The position numbers and the translations under genes are program-made. DNA of 64,000 bases, from assembly GCF_001618425.1 (NCBI RefSeq), contig NZ_BDCU01000035.1, positions 50,124 to 114,123 on the forward strand, read 5' to 3'. The notes below the pieces were generated by a model. That model searched no databases and was not told the DNA's origin. It was given only the letters and a program-made list of their open reading frames with translations. Source of the DNA: Nocardia fusca NBRC 14340 (GTDB lineage Bacteria; Actinomycetota; Actinomycetes; Mycobacteriales; Mycobacteriaceae). Positions 7,438-15,849 of this stretch are shown here, in pieces. Numbering within the stretch: position 1 is the first letter of the stretch; each line of letters opens with the position of its first letter.

Positions 7438-8472
7438 GTGACGCGGTCCTTTTCTTCGGCGGTCACCGCCGTGGTATCCACCCTCCTGCTGGCCGGATGT
7501 ACCGGTGCCCCCGATTCGGGCGGTCCCGCCGCCGGGTCCGCCGCCGGTTACCCGATGACGATCGAGAACTGCGGCGTCGAGATCACCGTGGCGGCGCCGC
7601 CGCAGCGGGCGGTCGCACTCAATCAGGGGTCGGCGGAGATCCTGCTGTCGCTCGGTCTGGCCGATCGTATGGCCGGCACCGCCACCTGGACCGATCCGGT
7701 GCGGGAGAACCTGGCCGCCGACAACGCGCGGGTGCCGCGGCTGGCCGACAACAAACCCTCCTTCGAGGTCGTCCTGGACAAGGAACCGGATTTCGTCACC
7801 GCCTCCTTCGGCGGTACCCTCGGTCCCGGCGGCGTGGCCGAGCGGCAGCAGTTCACCGAACTGGGTGTCCCCACCTATCTCTCGCCCACCGACTGCGACG
7901 GCAAAACCGATATCAGCGTCAATGCCGACGGTGCCCGCACCGAACCGCTGACCATGGATTCGGTGTACCGGGAGATCCGCGACCTGGCCGCCGTCTTCGA
8001 TGTCGCGGACCGCGGTGAGCGGCTGGTCACCGAACTGCGCGACCGCTACGCGGCCGCATCCGGGCGGATCGCCGCGGAGCGGGTCTCGCTGGCCTACTGG
8101 TTCGCCGACACCTCCACGCCGTACGTCGCGGGCTGTTGCGGCTCGTCCGGGATCATCACCGACGCGGTGGGCGCGAAAAACGTATTCGACGACACCACCG
8201 ACGAATGGCCGCAGGTCAGCTGGGAGACCGTCCTCGACCGCGACCCCACCGCCCTGGTCCTGGCCGACCTGAGCCGGCGCAGCCTCGCCGGGGACGCGCT
8301 GGACAGCAAGATCGCCTTCCTGGAATCGAATCCGGTGACGGCGAAACTGACCGCGGTCCGGGAGCGGCGCTACATCGTGGTCAACGGCGCCGATATGAAT
8401 CCCTCGATCCGGACGGTCGACGGGGTCGAGAAAGTCGCCGACGCCCTGGAGCGGTGGGGTTACGGTTCGTGA
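7438..8472 (+). CDS. ABC transporter substrate-binding lipoprotein (BtuF-like)
   Basis: The 344-residue protein starts at GTG 7438 with AAGGAG 10 bases before. It has a lipoprotein signal ending LLLAGC, with Cys21 as lipidation site, so it should sit on the outer face of the membrane. The rest is a class III (helical-backbone) binding protein: an early RAVALNQGSAEILLSLGLADRMAGTA segment, a middle helix and a C-terminal lobe ending VADALERWGYG. Automatic annotation would call this an iron-siderophore binding protein, but the cobalamin riboswitch points to a corrinoid. Its stop overlaps the permease start (GTGA). Confidence 0.75.
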   Translation: MTRSFSSAVTAVVSTLLLAGCTGAPDSGGPAAGSAAGYPMTIENCGVEITVAAPPQRAVALNQGSAEILLSLGLADRMAGTATWTDPVRENLAADNARVPRLADNKPSFEVVLDKEPDFVTASFGGTLGPGGVAERQQFTELGVPTYLSPTDCDGKTDISVNADGARTEPLTMDSVYREIRDLAAVFDVADRGERLVTELRDRYAAASGRIAAERVSLAYWFADTSTPYVAGCCGSSGIITDAVGAKNVFDDTTDEWPQVSWETVLDRDPTALVLADLSRRSLAGDALDSKIAFLESNPVTAKLTAVRERRYIVVNGADMNPSIRTVDGVEKVADALERWGYGS

Positions 8473-9521
8473 GGTCCGCAGCACCGAGCACCACCGTCCG
8501 GGTCGCCCGCGCGCCCGCGACGGCGGCGCTGGTGGTGGCCGGTGCGGCCGTCCTGGTCGTCTCGATGGCCTTCACCGTCACGATCGGTCCGGCCGAGCTG
8601 TCGGTCGGCGAGGTCTACGCGGTGCTGTTCGAGAAACTCGGGATCGGCACCGCGGCCGTCTCGCCGATCCGCGAAGGCATCGTCTGGCAGTTGCGGCTAC
8701 CACGGACCCTGCTCGCCGCGATCTGCGGTGCCGGTCTGGCGGTATGCGGGGTGGTCATGCAGTCGCTGTTGCGCAATCCGCTCGCCGATCCGTTCGTGCT
8801 CGGGATCTCCTCCGGCGCGTCGACGGGTGCGGTACTGGTGGCGGTCCTCGGTGTGGGCGGCGGTCTGATCTCGTTGTCCACCGGCGCTTTCCTCGGTGCG
8901 CTCGTATCGTTCGGGCTGGTGCTGGTACTGGCCGCGGGAGCCGGGGGCGGCACCGCGAAGGTGGTCCTGGCCGGGGTCGCCGGAACCCAGCTGTTCTCCG
9001 CGCTCACCTCGTTCGTCGTCCTGTCCTCGGCCGACGCCGAACGGACCCGCGGGATCCTGTTCTGGCTGCTGGGTTCGCTCGCGGGCGCCACCTGGACCGA
9101 TGTGGGCACGACCGCGGCCGTGTGCGTCGCCGGGCTGGCGTTGTGCCGGTGGTACGCCTCCGCGCTGGACGCGTTCACTTTCGGCTCGTCGACCGCCGCG
9201 ACCCTGGGCGTCGCGGTCGGCCGGACCCGGCTCGTCCTGCTCGTGATCACGGCGCTGATGACCGCGGTATTGGTCAGCGCGGCCGGGGCGATCGGTTTCA
9301 TCGGTCTGGTGCTACCGCACGCCGCGCGTTTCCTCGTCGGTCCCCGGCACAGCCGGCTGATCCCGGTGACCGCGGTACTGGGCGCGATCCTGCTGGTCTG
9401 GGTCGACGCGCTCGCCCGGACCGTGTTCGCGCCGCAGGAGGTACCGGTCGGCGTCGTCACGGCACTCATCGGTGTCCCCGCCTTCGCCCTGCTGCTGTGC
9501 CGTACCCGGAGCGCGCCGTGA
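8469..9521 (+). CDS. FecCD/BtuC-type ABC transporter permease
   Basis: The 350-residue protein is strongly hydrophobic with about ten membrane spans. It shows the family signatures LRLPRTLLAAICGAGLAVCG, MQSLLRNPLADPFVLGISSGAS and, late in the sequence, GAIGFIGLVLPHAARFLVGP, the loop that contacts the ATPase. The start GTG 8469 overlaps the previous stop by four bases, implying translational coupling. It forms the channel of the importer with the binding protein before it and the ATPase after it. Confidence 0.85.
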   Translation: MRSAAPSTTVRVARAPATAALVVAGAAVLVVSMAFTVTIGPAELSVGEVYAVLFEKLGIGTAAVSPIREGIVWQLRLPRTLLAAICGAGLAVCGVVMQSLLRNPLADPFVLGISSGASTGAVLVAVLGVGGGLISLSTGAFLGALVSFGLVLVLAAGAGGGTAKVVLAGVAGTQLFSALTSFVVLSSADAERTRGILFWLLGSLAGATWTDVGTTAAVCVAGLALCRWYASALDAFTFGSSTAATLGVAVGRTRLVLLVITALMTAVLVSAAGAIGFIGLVLPHAARFLVGPRHSRLIPVTAVLGAILLVWVDALARTVFAPQEVPVGVVTALIGVPAFALLLCRTRSAP

Positions 9522-9567
9522 CCGGCCGGGCATTCGAGAACCGGACCCCGGCCTCGCGGAGCGCACG

Positions 9568-10347
9568 GTGACACTGCACGCACAGGATCTGTCCTGGACT
9601 CGCGGCGGCAACCTGGTCGTCGACGCGGTGACCGTCCGTCCGGAACCCGGGCAGACAGTGGGTCTGCTGGGACCGAACGGTTCCGGTAAATCATCGCTAC
9701 TGCGCCTGCTGGCCGGAGTTTCACGACCGGATCGCGGCAGCGTCACCCTGGACGGAACTCCTCTGCATCGCCTCGGCCGCCGCCCGCTGGCCCGCCGGAT
9801 CGCCATGGTCGGGCAGCACGCGCACACCGAGGTCGATATCACCGTGCGGGATGTGGTGCGGCTCGGACGCGTTCCGCACCGCGACGTGTTCGGCCAGGAC
9901 GGCGACGAGGAAGCGGCGATCGACCGGGCCCTGCGCGACACCGGGCTCACCGGCCACGCACACCGTTACTGGAGCACCCTCTCCGGTGGTGAACGGCAGC
10001 GCACCCAGATCGCCCGGGCGCTGGCCCAGGAGCCCGGTGAACTGCTGCTCGACGAGCCGACCAATCACCTCGATATCGCCCATCAGCTCGATATCCTCGA
10101 TCTCGTCACGCGGTTGCCGCTCACCACCGTCGTCGCCCTGCACGACCTCAATCTCGCCGCGATGTTCTGCGACTACCTGCTGGTTCTGGACCGGGGCCGG
10201 GTGGCCGCCCACGGCATCCCCGCCGAAACCCTCACCGAACGACTCGTGCGGGACGTCTACGGTGTGGCCGCGACGATCACGGTCGACGACGGTGTGCCGG
10301 TCGTCCGCTACCGCCGCGCCGCGGTCCCTCCCGGATCCACCCGCTGA
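9568..10347 (+). CDS. ABC transporter ATPase (BtuD-like)
   Basis: The 259-residue ATPase has a Walker A GPNGSGKSS (35-43), Q-loop Q83, signature LSGGERQR (138-145) and Walker B plus D-loop LLLDEPTNHLD (159-169), with an H-loop His in VVALHDLNLA. This matches the FecE/BtuD branch. I chose GTG 9568 because it begins the domain correctly; the frame is open upstream. The 46-bp gap after the permease stop is the only break in the three-gene unit. It drives corrinoid uptake, if the riboswitch is read correctly. Confidence 0.85.
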   Translation: MTLHAQDLSWTRGGNLVVDAVTVRPEPGQTVGLLGPNGSGKSSLLRLLAGVSRPDRGSVTLDGTPLHRLGRRPLARRIAMVGQHAHTEVDITVRDVVRLGRVPHRDVFGQDGDEEAAIDRALRDTGLTGHAHRYWSTLSGGERQRTQIARALAQEPGELLLDEPTNHLDIAHQLDILDLVTRLPLTTVVALHDLNLAAMFCDYLLVLDRGRVAAHGIPAETLTERLVRDVYGVAATITVDDGVPVVRYRRAAVPPGSTR

Positions 10348-10456
10348 GTCCGGAGCACCGTGGCGCACAGACGACACGGCGCACGAGGCGGAGTTGCCCT
10401 TCGATTGCCGATATCATCGCAGGCGCCCGATCGAATCTGAAGTACAGGTAGTACCG

Positions 10457-11341
10457 ATGACAAGCCAGCCGCACACCGTATCCCCCGAGCAGCCGAAGGC
10501 CGTTGCGGGGCCGGACGCGGTGGCCGATCCGCGACCGGCTCCGGACCGGGACTTTTTCCCGCCCCCGCGGGAATTGTGGGGCAATCTGAACGGCTGGACC
10601 TATCCGGCGGTGTTCCTCGTAGCCGTTCTCGCCACTTTTCTGCTGGCGCAGGCCGCGCTCGCGCTGGACGCCGGGCAACCGTTACAGCCGGCGATCCATA
10701 TCGCGGCCGCCGCCTGGGTCGCCTCCTACCTGCCGATGCTCTCGGCGACCTCGCGTGGCCGTTCGCGGATCCGGATCGAACGCGCGCGATTCGCCAATGA
10801 GCAGGACACACTGGTGATCCGCCGGTCCCTCGGTTACGAGGTCGCCCTGGTGATCTGTTTCCTCGGCCTGGCGACAGTGTGCGCGATCTTCGGTATCGGC
10901 ACCTGGACCGGCACGCTCACCCTGAATCCGCATCCGCCGATTCCACCGTGGGTGGCTCTCACCGCCGCCGGACTGGTTCTGCTCTATCTCTGTGTGTACG
11001 CGCGGCGACCGGAGATCCGCCGGCTGGTGCTGACACCGATGCATATCGTGCTGCCCACCAAGACCTCGGTCGCGAACATGGTGAGCTGGACCTCGATCGA
11101 ACAGATCGAGGTGGTGTCACGCAACAATTCCAAGGGCACCATCCGGATCTCCCGCCCCGGTCGCAAACCCGGTCGCCGGGTCACGAAACGTATCCACGCG
11201 GAGAAACTCTCGATCGGGTCGGCGGCCACCTACTGGCTGATCCGCTTCTACCACGAGAACCCCGACCTGCGCGTCGAACTCGCCGACGAACGGGCCGCCG
11301 AACGGTTGCGCACCTACGCGGTGGTCCCCGAAGCCGGATAG
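10457..11341 (+). CDS. Four-span membrane protein of unknown function
   Basis: The 294-residue protein has four hydrophobic segments: PAVFLVAVLATFLLAQAALA, HIAAAAWVASYLPML, VALVICFLGLATVCAIFGIG and VALTAAGLVLLYLCVYA. A soluble C-terminal domain of about 110 residues follows, with SWTSIEQIEVVSRNNSKGTI, resembling a PH-like fold of actinobacterial membrane proteins. The N-terminal 40 residues are Pro-rich. It sits 109 bp after the transporter ATPase and 9 bp before the endonuclease V gene, so co-transcription with the latter is possible. No function can be assigned. Confidence 0.7.
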   Translation: MTSQPHTVSPEQPKAVAGPDAVADPRPAPDRDFFPPPRELWGNLNGWTYPAVFLVAVLATFLLAQAALALDAGQPLQPAIHIAAAAWVASYLPMLSATSRGRSRIRIERARFANEQDTLVIRRSLGYEVALVICFLGLATVCAIFGIGTWTGTLTLNPHPPIPPWVALTAAGLVLLYLCVYARRPEIRRLVLTPMHIVLPTKTSVANMVSWTSIEQIEVVSRNNSKGTIRISRPGRKPGRRVTKRIHAEKLSIGSAATYWLIRFYHENPDLRVELADERAAERLRTYAVVPEAG

Positions 11342-11350
11342 GCTGCCGGC

Positions 11351-12010
11351 ATGGTACGGGTCCGGCGGATGCACGAATGGGCGGTCAGCGCGGACGAGGC
11401 CGTCGCCGTGCAGCAGCGACTGCGGGACCGGGTACGGCTGGGCGACGAGCACGGCCCGATCCGGCGGGCCGCCGGGCTGGACGTCGCCTACCGCGATCCC
11501 GATATCGCGATAGGCGTGGTCACCGTGCTGGATGTGGATTCGCTGACCGTGGTGGACCAGTCGGTCGTCCGGGAGCGTATCGAGTTCCCGTATATTTCGG
11601 GTCTTTTCGCATTCCGCGAGATACCGCCGCTGACCCGCGCGCTCGAAGCCCTGCGCGTGGAGCCCGATGTGCTGGTCTGCGACGGTCACGGGCTGGCCCA
11701 TCCCCGCCGCTTCGGCCTCGCCGCGCATCTGGGTGTACTCACCGATCTGCCGAGTATCGGTGTCGCGAAGAAATCCTCCGGCGACTATCACGAGCCCGGC
11801 CCGGCCCGCGGTGATTCGAGCCCGGTCACCGTGGACGGGGAAATCGTCGGCCGTGCCCTGCGCACCCAACCCGGCGTCAAACCGCTGTTCGTCTCGGTCG
11901 GACACCGCTTCACCCTCGACTCCGCCTGCGCGCTGGTGCTGCGACTGGCCCCGCGCCACCGGCTACCGGAGACCACCCGCACAGCCGATCATCTGGGCCG
12001 TATCGCCTGA
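11351..12010 (+). CDS. nfi: Endonuclease V (deoxyinosine 3' endonuclease)
   Basis: The 219-residue protein has the endonuclease V landmarks: AAGLDVAY with catalytic Asp44, the wedge-like PYISGLFAFRE (80-90), CDGHG with Asp111 and AHPRRFGLA, then SIGVAKKS. The enzyme nicks DNA one base 3' of deoxyinosine and so repairs deaminated adenine. It follows the four-span membrane protein by 9 bp and converges with proB. The length is normal for the family. Confidence 0.88.
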   Translation: MVRVRRMHEWAVSADEAVAVQQRLRDRVRLGDEHGPIRRAAGLDVAYRDPDIAIGVVTVLDVDSLTVVDQSVVRERIEFPYISGLFAFREIPPLTRALEALRVEPDVLVCDGHGLAHPRRFGLAAHLGVLTDLPSIGVAKKSSGDYHEPGPARGDSSPVTVDGEIVGRALRTQPGVKPLFVSVGHRFTLDSACALVLRLAPRHRLPETTRTADHLGRIA

Positions 12011-12039
12011 CCCGGCAGCCGACGAGGTCGTCCCCGCGG

Positions 12040-13161
12040 TCAGACGCGGACCAGATCGTCGGCGTGGATCACCGGACGCTGCATACCGTCCGGCAGTTCC
12101 CGGGTCGAACGGCCGAGCACCGTCGCGAGTTCGGCGGCGTCGTATTCCACGACCCCACGCGCCACGACCGTGCGATCCGGGCCTACGAGATCCACCACGT
12201 CACCGCCGTGGAAACGGCCGCGGACCCCGACGATTCCGGCGGCGAGCAGCGAGCGCCGGGCATGGGCCACGGCCTCGACCGCCCCGGAATCGATGAGGAT
12301 CGCGCCCCGGCTGTCGGCGGCGTGCCGGACCCAGAACCGGCGCGCCGACAGCCGCACCGGACGGGCGGCGAAAGCGGTGCCGACCGTACCGGTCCCGAGC
12401 GCTTCGGCGGCCTCGGCGGCCGCGGCCAGCAGCACCGGGACACCGGCGTCCGCGGCCAGCCGGGCGGCCGACAGTTTCGAGGCCATCCCGCCGGTGCCGA
12501 GCACGCCGCCGCTCCCGGCGATCACGCCGTCGAGATCGGCGCTGGTGCGCACCTCGCCGATGAAATTCGCGTCGCCCTTACGCGGATCACCGTCGTAGAG
12601 CCCGGCCACATCGGAGAGCAGGAACAACGCGTCGGCGCCCACCAGATGGGCCACCAGCGCCGCCAGCCGGTCGTTGTCGCCGAACCGGATCTCCTCGGTG
12701 GCGACGGTATCGTTCTCGTTCACCACCGCCACCGCACCCAGCGAGCGCAGCCGGTCCAGGGTGCGCTGCGCATTGCGATGATGTTCCCGGCGGGCGAAAT
12801 CGTCGGCGCTGAGCAGGATCTGACCGACGGTGCGGTCGTACCGGGCGAACGAGGTGCCCCAGGCATGGACCAGCGCGAGCTGGCCGACGCTGGCCGCGGC
12901 CTGTTTGGTCGCGAGGTCACGGGGCCGCCTGGTCAAGCCGAGCGGGGCCAGACCCGCACCGATCGCTCCGGACGATACGACGACCACATCGGAACCGGCC
13001 CGCATCCGGGCCTCGATGGCGTCGGCGAGCCGGTCCAGCCGGTCGATATCGAGTCCACCGGTCAGGCTGGTGAGCGCGGACGAGCCGATCTTCACCACCA
13101 CCCGCCGGGCCCCGGCGATCGCCCGCCGGGCGTCACTGAGTTCTGCCGAAACCCGGGTCAC
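12040..13161 (-). CDS. proB: Glutamate 5-kinase
   Basis: The 373-residue protein has an N-terminal amino-acid-kinase domain (VVVKIGSSALTS near residue 20, VVSSGAIGAG, a VVNENDTVATEE segment and FGDNDRLAALVA) and a C-terminal PUA domain (GAILIDSGAVEAV to the end). It phosphorylates glutamate in the first step of proline synthesis. It starts at GTG 13161 and lies 40 bp after the obg stop on the same strand, the common actinobacterial obg-proB order. Confidence 0.93.
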   Translation of the reverse strand: MTRVSAELSDARRAIAGARRVVVKIGSSALTSLTGGLDIDRLDRLADAIEARMRAGSDVVVVSSGAIGAGLAPLGLTRRPRDLATKQAAASVGQLALVHAWGTSFARYDRTVGQILLSADDFARREHHRNAQRTLDRLRSLGAVAVVNENDTVATEEIRFGDNDRLAALVAHLVGADALFLLSDVAGLYDGDPRKGDANFIGEVRTSADLDGVIAGSGGVLGTGGMASKLSAARLAADAGVPVLLAAAAEAAEALGTGTVGTAFAARPVRLSARRFWVRHAADSRGAILIDSGAVEAVAHARRSLLAAGIVGVRGRFHGGDVVDLVGPDRTVVARGVVEYDAAELATVLGRSTRELPDGMQRPVIHADDLVRV

Positions 13162-13201
13162 GGCCGTGCCCCTGCTCCGTGGTCACCCTGGTTCACCCCG
13201 C

Positions 13202-14659
13202 CTACTCCTCGCTGTCCTCGTCCACCAGACCGCGCCGCACCCGCGACGCGTGTTTACGTTCGGCCGCACTGACCCGATCGGTCTGTTCGAGCCGGATATC
13301 GGTACCGCGGCCGGTCGGGACCATATCGGTGCCCGCGGCGATCTGCGGTTGCCAGTCGAAGGTCACCTCGCCGATGGTCACCGGCGCACCCGGCTCCGCA
13401 CCCAGCCGCACCAGTTCGTCCTCCACGCCGAGCCGGGCCAGGCGGTCGGCGAGATAACCGACGGCCTCGTCGTTGTCGAATTGCGTCTGGCGCACCCAGC
13501 GCTCGGGCCGGGTGCCGTGCACGATGAACCCGCCCGGCTCCTCCGGGTCGGCGCGCACAGTGAACCCGGAATCGTCCACCGGGACCGGGCGGATCACCGG
13601 CCGCTTCGGTGCGGCCGCGGGGTGCGCGTCGCGATAGGCCTGTACCAGTTCGGCGAGTGCGAAGGTCAGCTGCCGCAGACCGGAATGGGCGACCGCCGAG
13701 ATCCGGAACACCGGCCAGCCCCGCTCCCGCAGTTCGGGTGTGACCAGATCCGCGAGGTCTTCCGCCTCGGGCACGTCGACCTTGTTCAGGATCACCACTC
13801 GCGGCCGATCCGCGAGGTCGCCGAGGCTCACGTCACCGCGGAGGGCGGGTTTGTAGGCGGCGAGTTCGGCTTCGAGAGCGTCGATATCGGAGAGGGGGTC
13901 GCGGCCGGGTTCCAGCGTCGCCAGATCGACCACATGCGCCAGCACCGCGCACCGTTCCAGATGCCGGAGGAAGTCCAGGCCGAGGCCGCGTCCCGCACTG
14001 GCACCGGGAATCAGTCCCGGTACGTCGGCGATCGTGAACGTCGTATCCCCCGCGTTCACGACGCCGAGGTTCGGCACCAACGTGGTGAAGGGATAGTCGG
14101 CGATCTTCGGTTTGGCGGCGGACAGCACCGAGACCAGCGACGACTTGCCCGCGGACGGGAAGCCGACCAGCCCCACATCGGCGACGGATTTGAGTTCGAG
14201 GACGACATCGTGGGCCTCTCCCTCCTCACCGAGCAGCGCGAAACCGGGCGCCTTACGGGCCCGGGACACCAGGGCCGCGTTCCCCAGACCACCCCGGCCG
14301 CCCTTGGCGACGACGAACCGGTTACCGGCCCCGACCAGGTCCATCAGAACCTCCCCGTCGGCGTCCAGCACGACGGTTCCGTCCGGGACCTTCAGTAGCA
14401 GCTCCCCACCCTTCTTCCCGTCCCGGTTACCGCCCTCGCCCGGTTTACCGTTGCCGGCCTTGGCGTGCGGATGGAAGTGGAAGTCCAGCAGGGTGTGCAC
14501 ATTGGGGTCCACCTCGAGGATCACATCCCCGCCGTTGCCCCCGTTACCGCCATCGGGTCCGCCCAGCGGTTTGAACTTCTCCCGGTGCACCGACGCGCAG
14601 CCGTGCCCGCCTTTGCCGGCACGGACATGAAGAACGACACGGTCGATGAACTTGGCCAT
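13202..14659 (-). CDS. obg: GTPase Obg/CgtA
   Basis: The 485-residue protein has all three Obg domains: a Gly-rich N-terminal fold beginning MAKFIDRVVLHVRAGKGG, a G domain with P-loop GFPSAGKSS, switch region TLVPNLGVV, DVPGLI and NKVD, and a C-terminal OCT domain. Obg couples ribosome 50S assembly to growth and stress state. I chose the ATG at 14659, preceded by AGGAGG, although the frame is open to 14791 through a tandem repeat. It follows rpmA with a hairpin in the 207-bp gap. Confidence 0.95.
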   Translation of the reverse strand: MAKFIDRVVLHVRAGKGGHGCASVHREKFKPLGGPDGGNGGNGGDVILEVDPNVHTLLDFHFHPHAKAGNGKPGEGGNRDGKKGGELLLKVPDGTVVLDADGEVLMDLVGAGNRFVVAKGGRGGLGNAALVSRARKAPGFALLGEEGEAHDVVLELKSVADVGLVGFPSAGKSSLVSVLSAAKPKIADYPFTTLVPNLGVVNAGDTTFTIADVPGLIPGASAGRGLGLDFLRHLERCAVLAHVVDLATLEPGRDPLSDIDALEAELAAYKPALRGDVSLGDLADRPRVVILNKVDVPEAEDLADLVTPELRERGWPVFRISAVAHSGLRQLTFALAELVQAYRDAHPAAAPKRPVIRPVPVDDSGFTVRADPEEPGGFIVHGTRPERWVRQTQFDNDEAVGYLADRLARLGVEDELVRLGAEPGAPVTIGEVTFDWQPQIAAGTDMVPTGRGTDIRLEQTDRVSAAERKHASRVRRGLVDEDSEE

Positions 14660-14681
14660 GGCCGGATCATCCTCCTCAGGA

Positions 14682-14753
14682 GTTCGGGGGTGGGACGGAC
14701 GCTGCGTTCGAGGGTGGGACGGGCAGTGCGTTCCGGAGTCGGGAAGACACAGC
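14682..14753. repeat. Three degenerate 24-bp tandem units between obg and rpmA
   Basis: Units at 14682-14705, 14706-14729 and 14730-14753 begin GTTCG or GTTCC. The first two share GGGTGGGACGG, the third is more diverged. On the minus strand they lie in the obg leader, directly before its AGGAGG site. Their function is unknown; they also create a false N-terminal extension of the obg frame. Confidence 0.6.
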
Positions 14754-14810
14754 GCCGGAAACGGGACCGGGCCCGGTCGGGGCGGCGGCACCGGGGGTGG
14801 AAACGCGAAA

Positions 14811-14842
14811 AGCGGGCCGAGGGTTTATCACCCTGACCCGCT
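14811..14842 (-). terminator. Hairpin after rpmA
   Basis: AGCGGG pairs with CCCGCT and, inside that, AGGGT pairs with ACCCT around a TTATC loop, with a small internal mismatch. It lies 25 bp past the rpmA stop. There is no clear T-run. It may act as a terminator or as a partial attenuator between the ribosomal-protein genes and obg. Confidence 0.5.
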
Positions 14843-14866
14843 CGCTGTGGTGGAGTCGTCAGCCGG

Positions 14867-15133
14867 TCAGGCTTCGACCGGCTCCGGGACCACGATGTTG
14901 ACGGTCTTACGACCCCGCTTGCTACCGAACTCGACGGCACCCGCCTCGAGCGCGAACAGGGTGTCGTCCCCGCCACGGCCGACATTGACGCCGGGGTGGA
15001 AGTGGGTGCCACGCTGCCGCACCAGGATCTCGCCGGCCTTCACCGACTGCCCGCCGAAACGCTTCACGCCGAGCCGCTTGGAATTGGAATCGCGGCCGTT
15101 CCGGGAGCTGGATGCGCCCTTCTTATGTGCCAT
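14867..15133 (-). CDS. rpmA: 50S ribosomal protein L27
   Basis: The 88-residue protein begins MAHKKGASSSRNGRDSNSKR and contains GGQSVKAGEILVRQRGTHFHPG, the unmistakable L27 pattern. L27 sits near the peptidyl-transferase centre. It is 46 bp after rplU in the usual rplU-rpmA-obg order. Confidence 0.97.
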   Translation of the reverse strand: MAHKKGASSSRNGRDSNSKRLGVKRFGGQSVKAGEILVRQRGTHFHPGVNVGRGGDDTLFALEAGAVEFGSKRGRKTVNIVVPEPVEA

Positions 15134-15179
15134 TGCTGATACTCCTTCAGCGCGGGCCTGCGGGGGCCCTGCGGGGTGG

Positions 15180-15491
15180 TTACTTGATGCCGGTGACCTT
15201 CAGGACCGTCAGCGGCTGACGGTGTCCCTGGCGCTTGTGGTAGCCGGTCTTGTTCTTGAACTTGTGGATGCGGATCTTCGGGCCCTTGGTCTGCTCGACC
15301 ACCTCGGCCGACACCGAAACCTTCGCGAGCGCGTCGGCCGCGGTGGTGAGCTCGGCGCCATCGACGACGAGCACCGGCGACAGTGCCACGGAGGTGCCCG
15401 GCGCACCCTCGATCTTCTCGACCTTCACCAGGTCACCGACCGCGACCTTGTACTGCTTTCCGCCGGTCTTGACGATCGCGTACGTTGCCAT
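15180..15491 (-). CDS. rplU: 50S ribosomal protein L21
   Basis: The 103-residue protein starts MATYAIVKTGGKQYKVAVGD and ends with HKRQGHRQPLTVLKVTGI, as L21 does. L21 binds 23S rRNA. It is the first gene of the rplU-rpmA-obg-proB unit. The frame is open upstream to 15836, but the ATG at 15491 fits the family start. Confidence 0.97.
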   Translation of the reverse strand: MATYAIVKTGGKQYKVAVGDLVKVEKIEGAPGTSVALSPVLVVDGAELTTAADALAKVSVSAEVVEQTKGPKIRIHKFKNKTGYHKRQGHRQPLTVLKVTGIK

Positions 15492-15797
15492 CGGTCGGCT
15501 GCCCTTCTTCCTATAGTGCTCGGCACTCGTTTCACACGGTAGTACCTCGGTTTCGCACCGGGGTCCACCGCACGACTGGTCTGGTAATCCGCCGCCTCGG
15601 CCACTGGTGGCTCTCGGTATCGGGAACCGGCCACGGAACAGCACATGCTGGGCCGGGCAGCGACTGCCAAGATTACAGGATGCCGGTACATGCGACCAAA
15701 CCGGTCCCCGCGCCGCACCCCGGCGGACCCGCCGGAGCACCGGAAGCGGTGTGACGCGGACCTCCGGCCTCCGGGTACGGCCACTCGGCAGTAGCGA
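15492..15797. other. rplU upstream region
   Basis: About 300 bases between the rplU start and the rne terminator. The rplU promoter and leader should be here. I see no recognisable gene or RNA motif; open frames on both strands are shadows. Confidence 0.4.
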
Positions 15798-15844
15798 CGC
15801 GCCGGGTGCCCGGCCCGCATTCCGCGGGCCGGGCACCCGGCGCG
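15798..15844 (-). terminator. Strong hairpin terminator of rne
   Basis: Positions 15798-15818 and 15824-15844 form a perfect 21-bp stem with a 5-nt loop (ATTCC on the plus strand), five bases past the rne stop. Arms include GGGTGCCCGGCCCGC and its complement. It lacks a T-run, which is common for actinobacterial terminators. Confidence 0.75.
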
Positions 15845-15849
15845 ATGGC

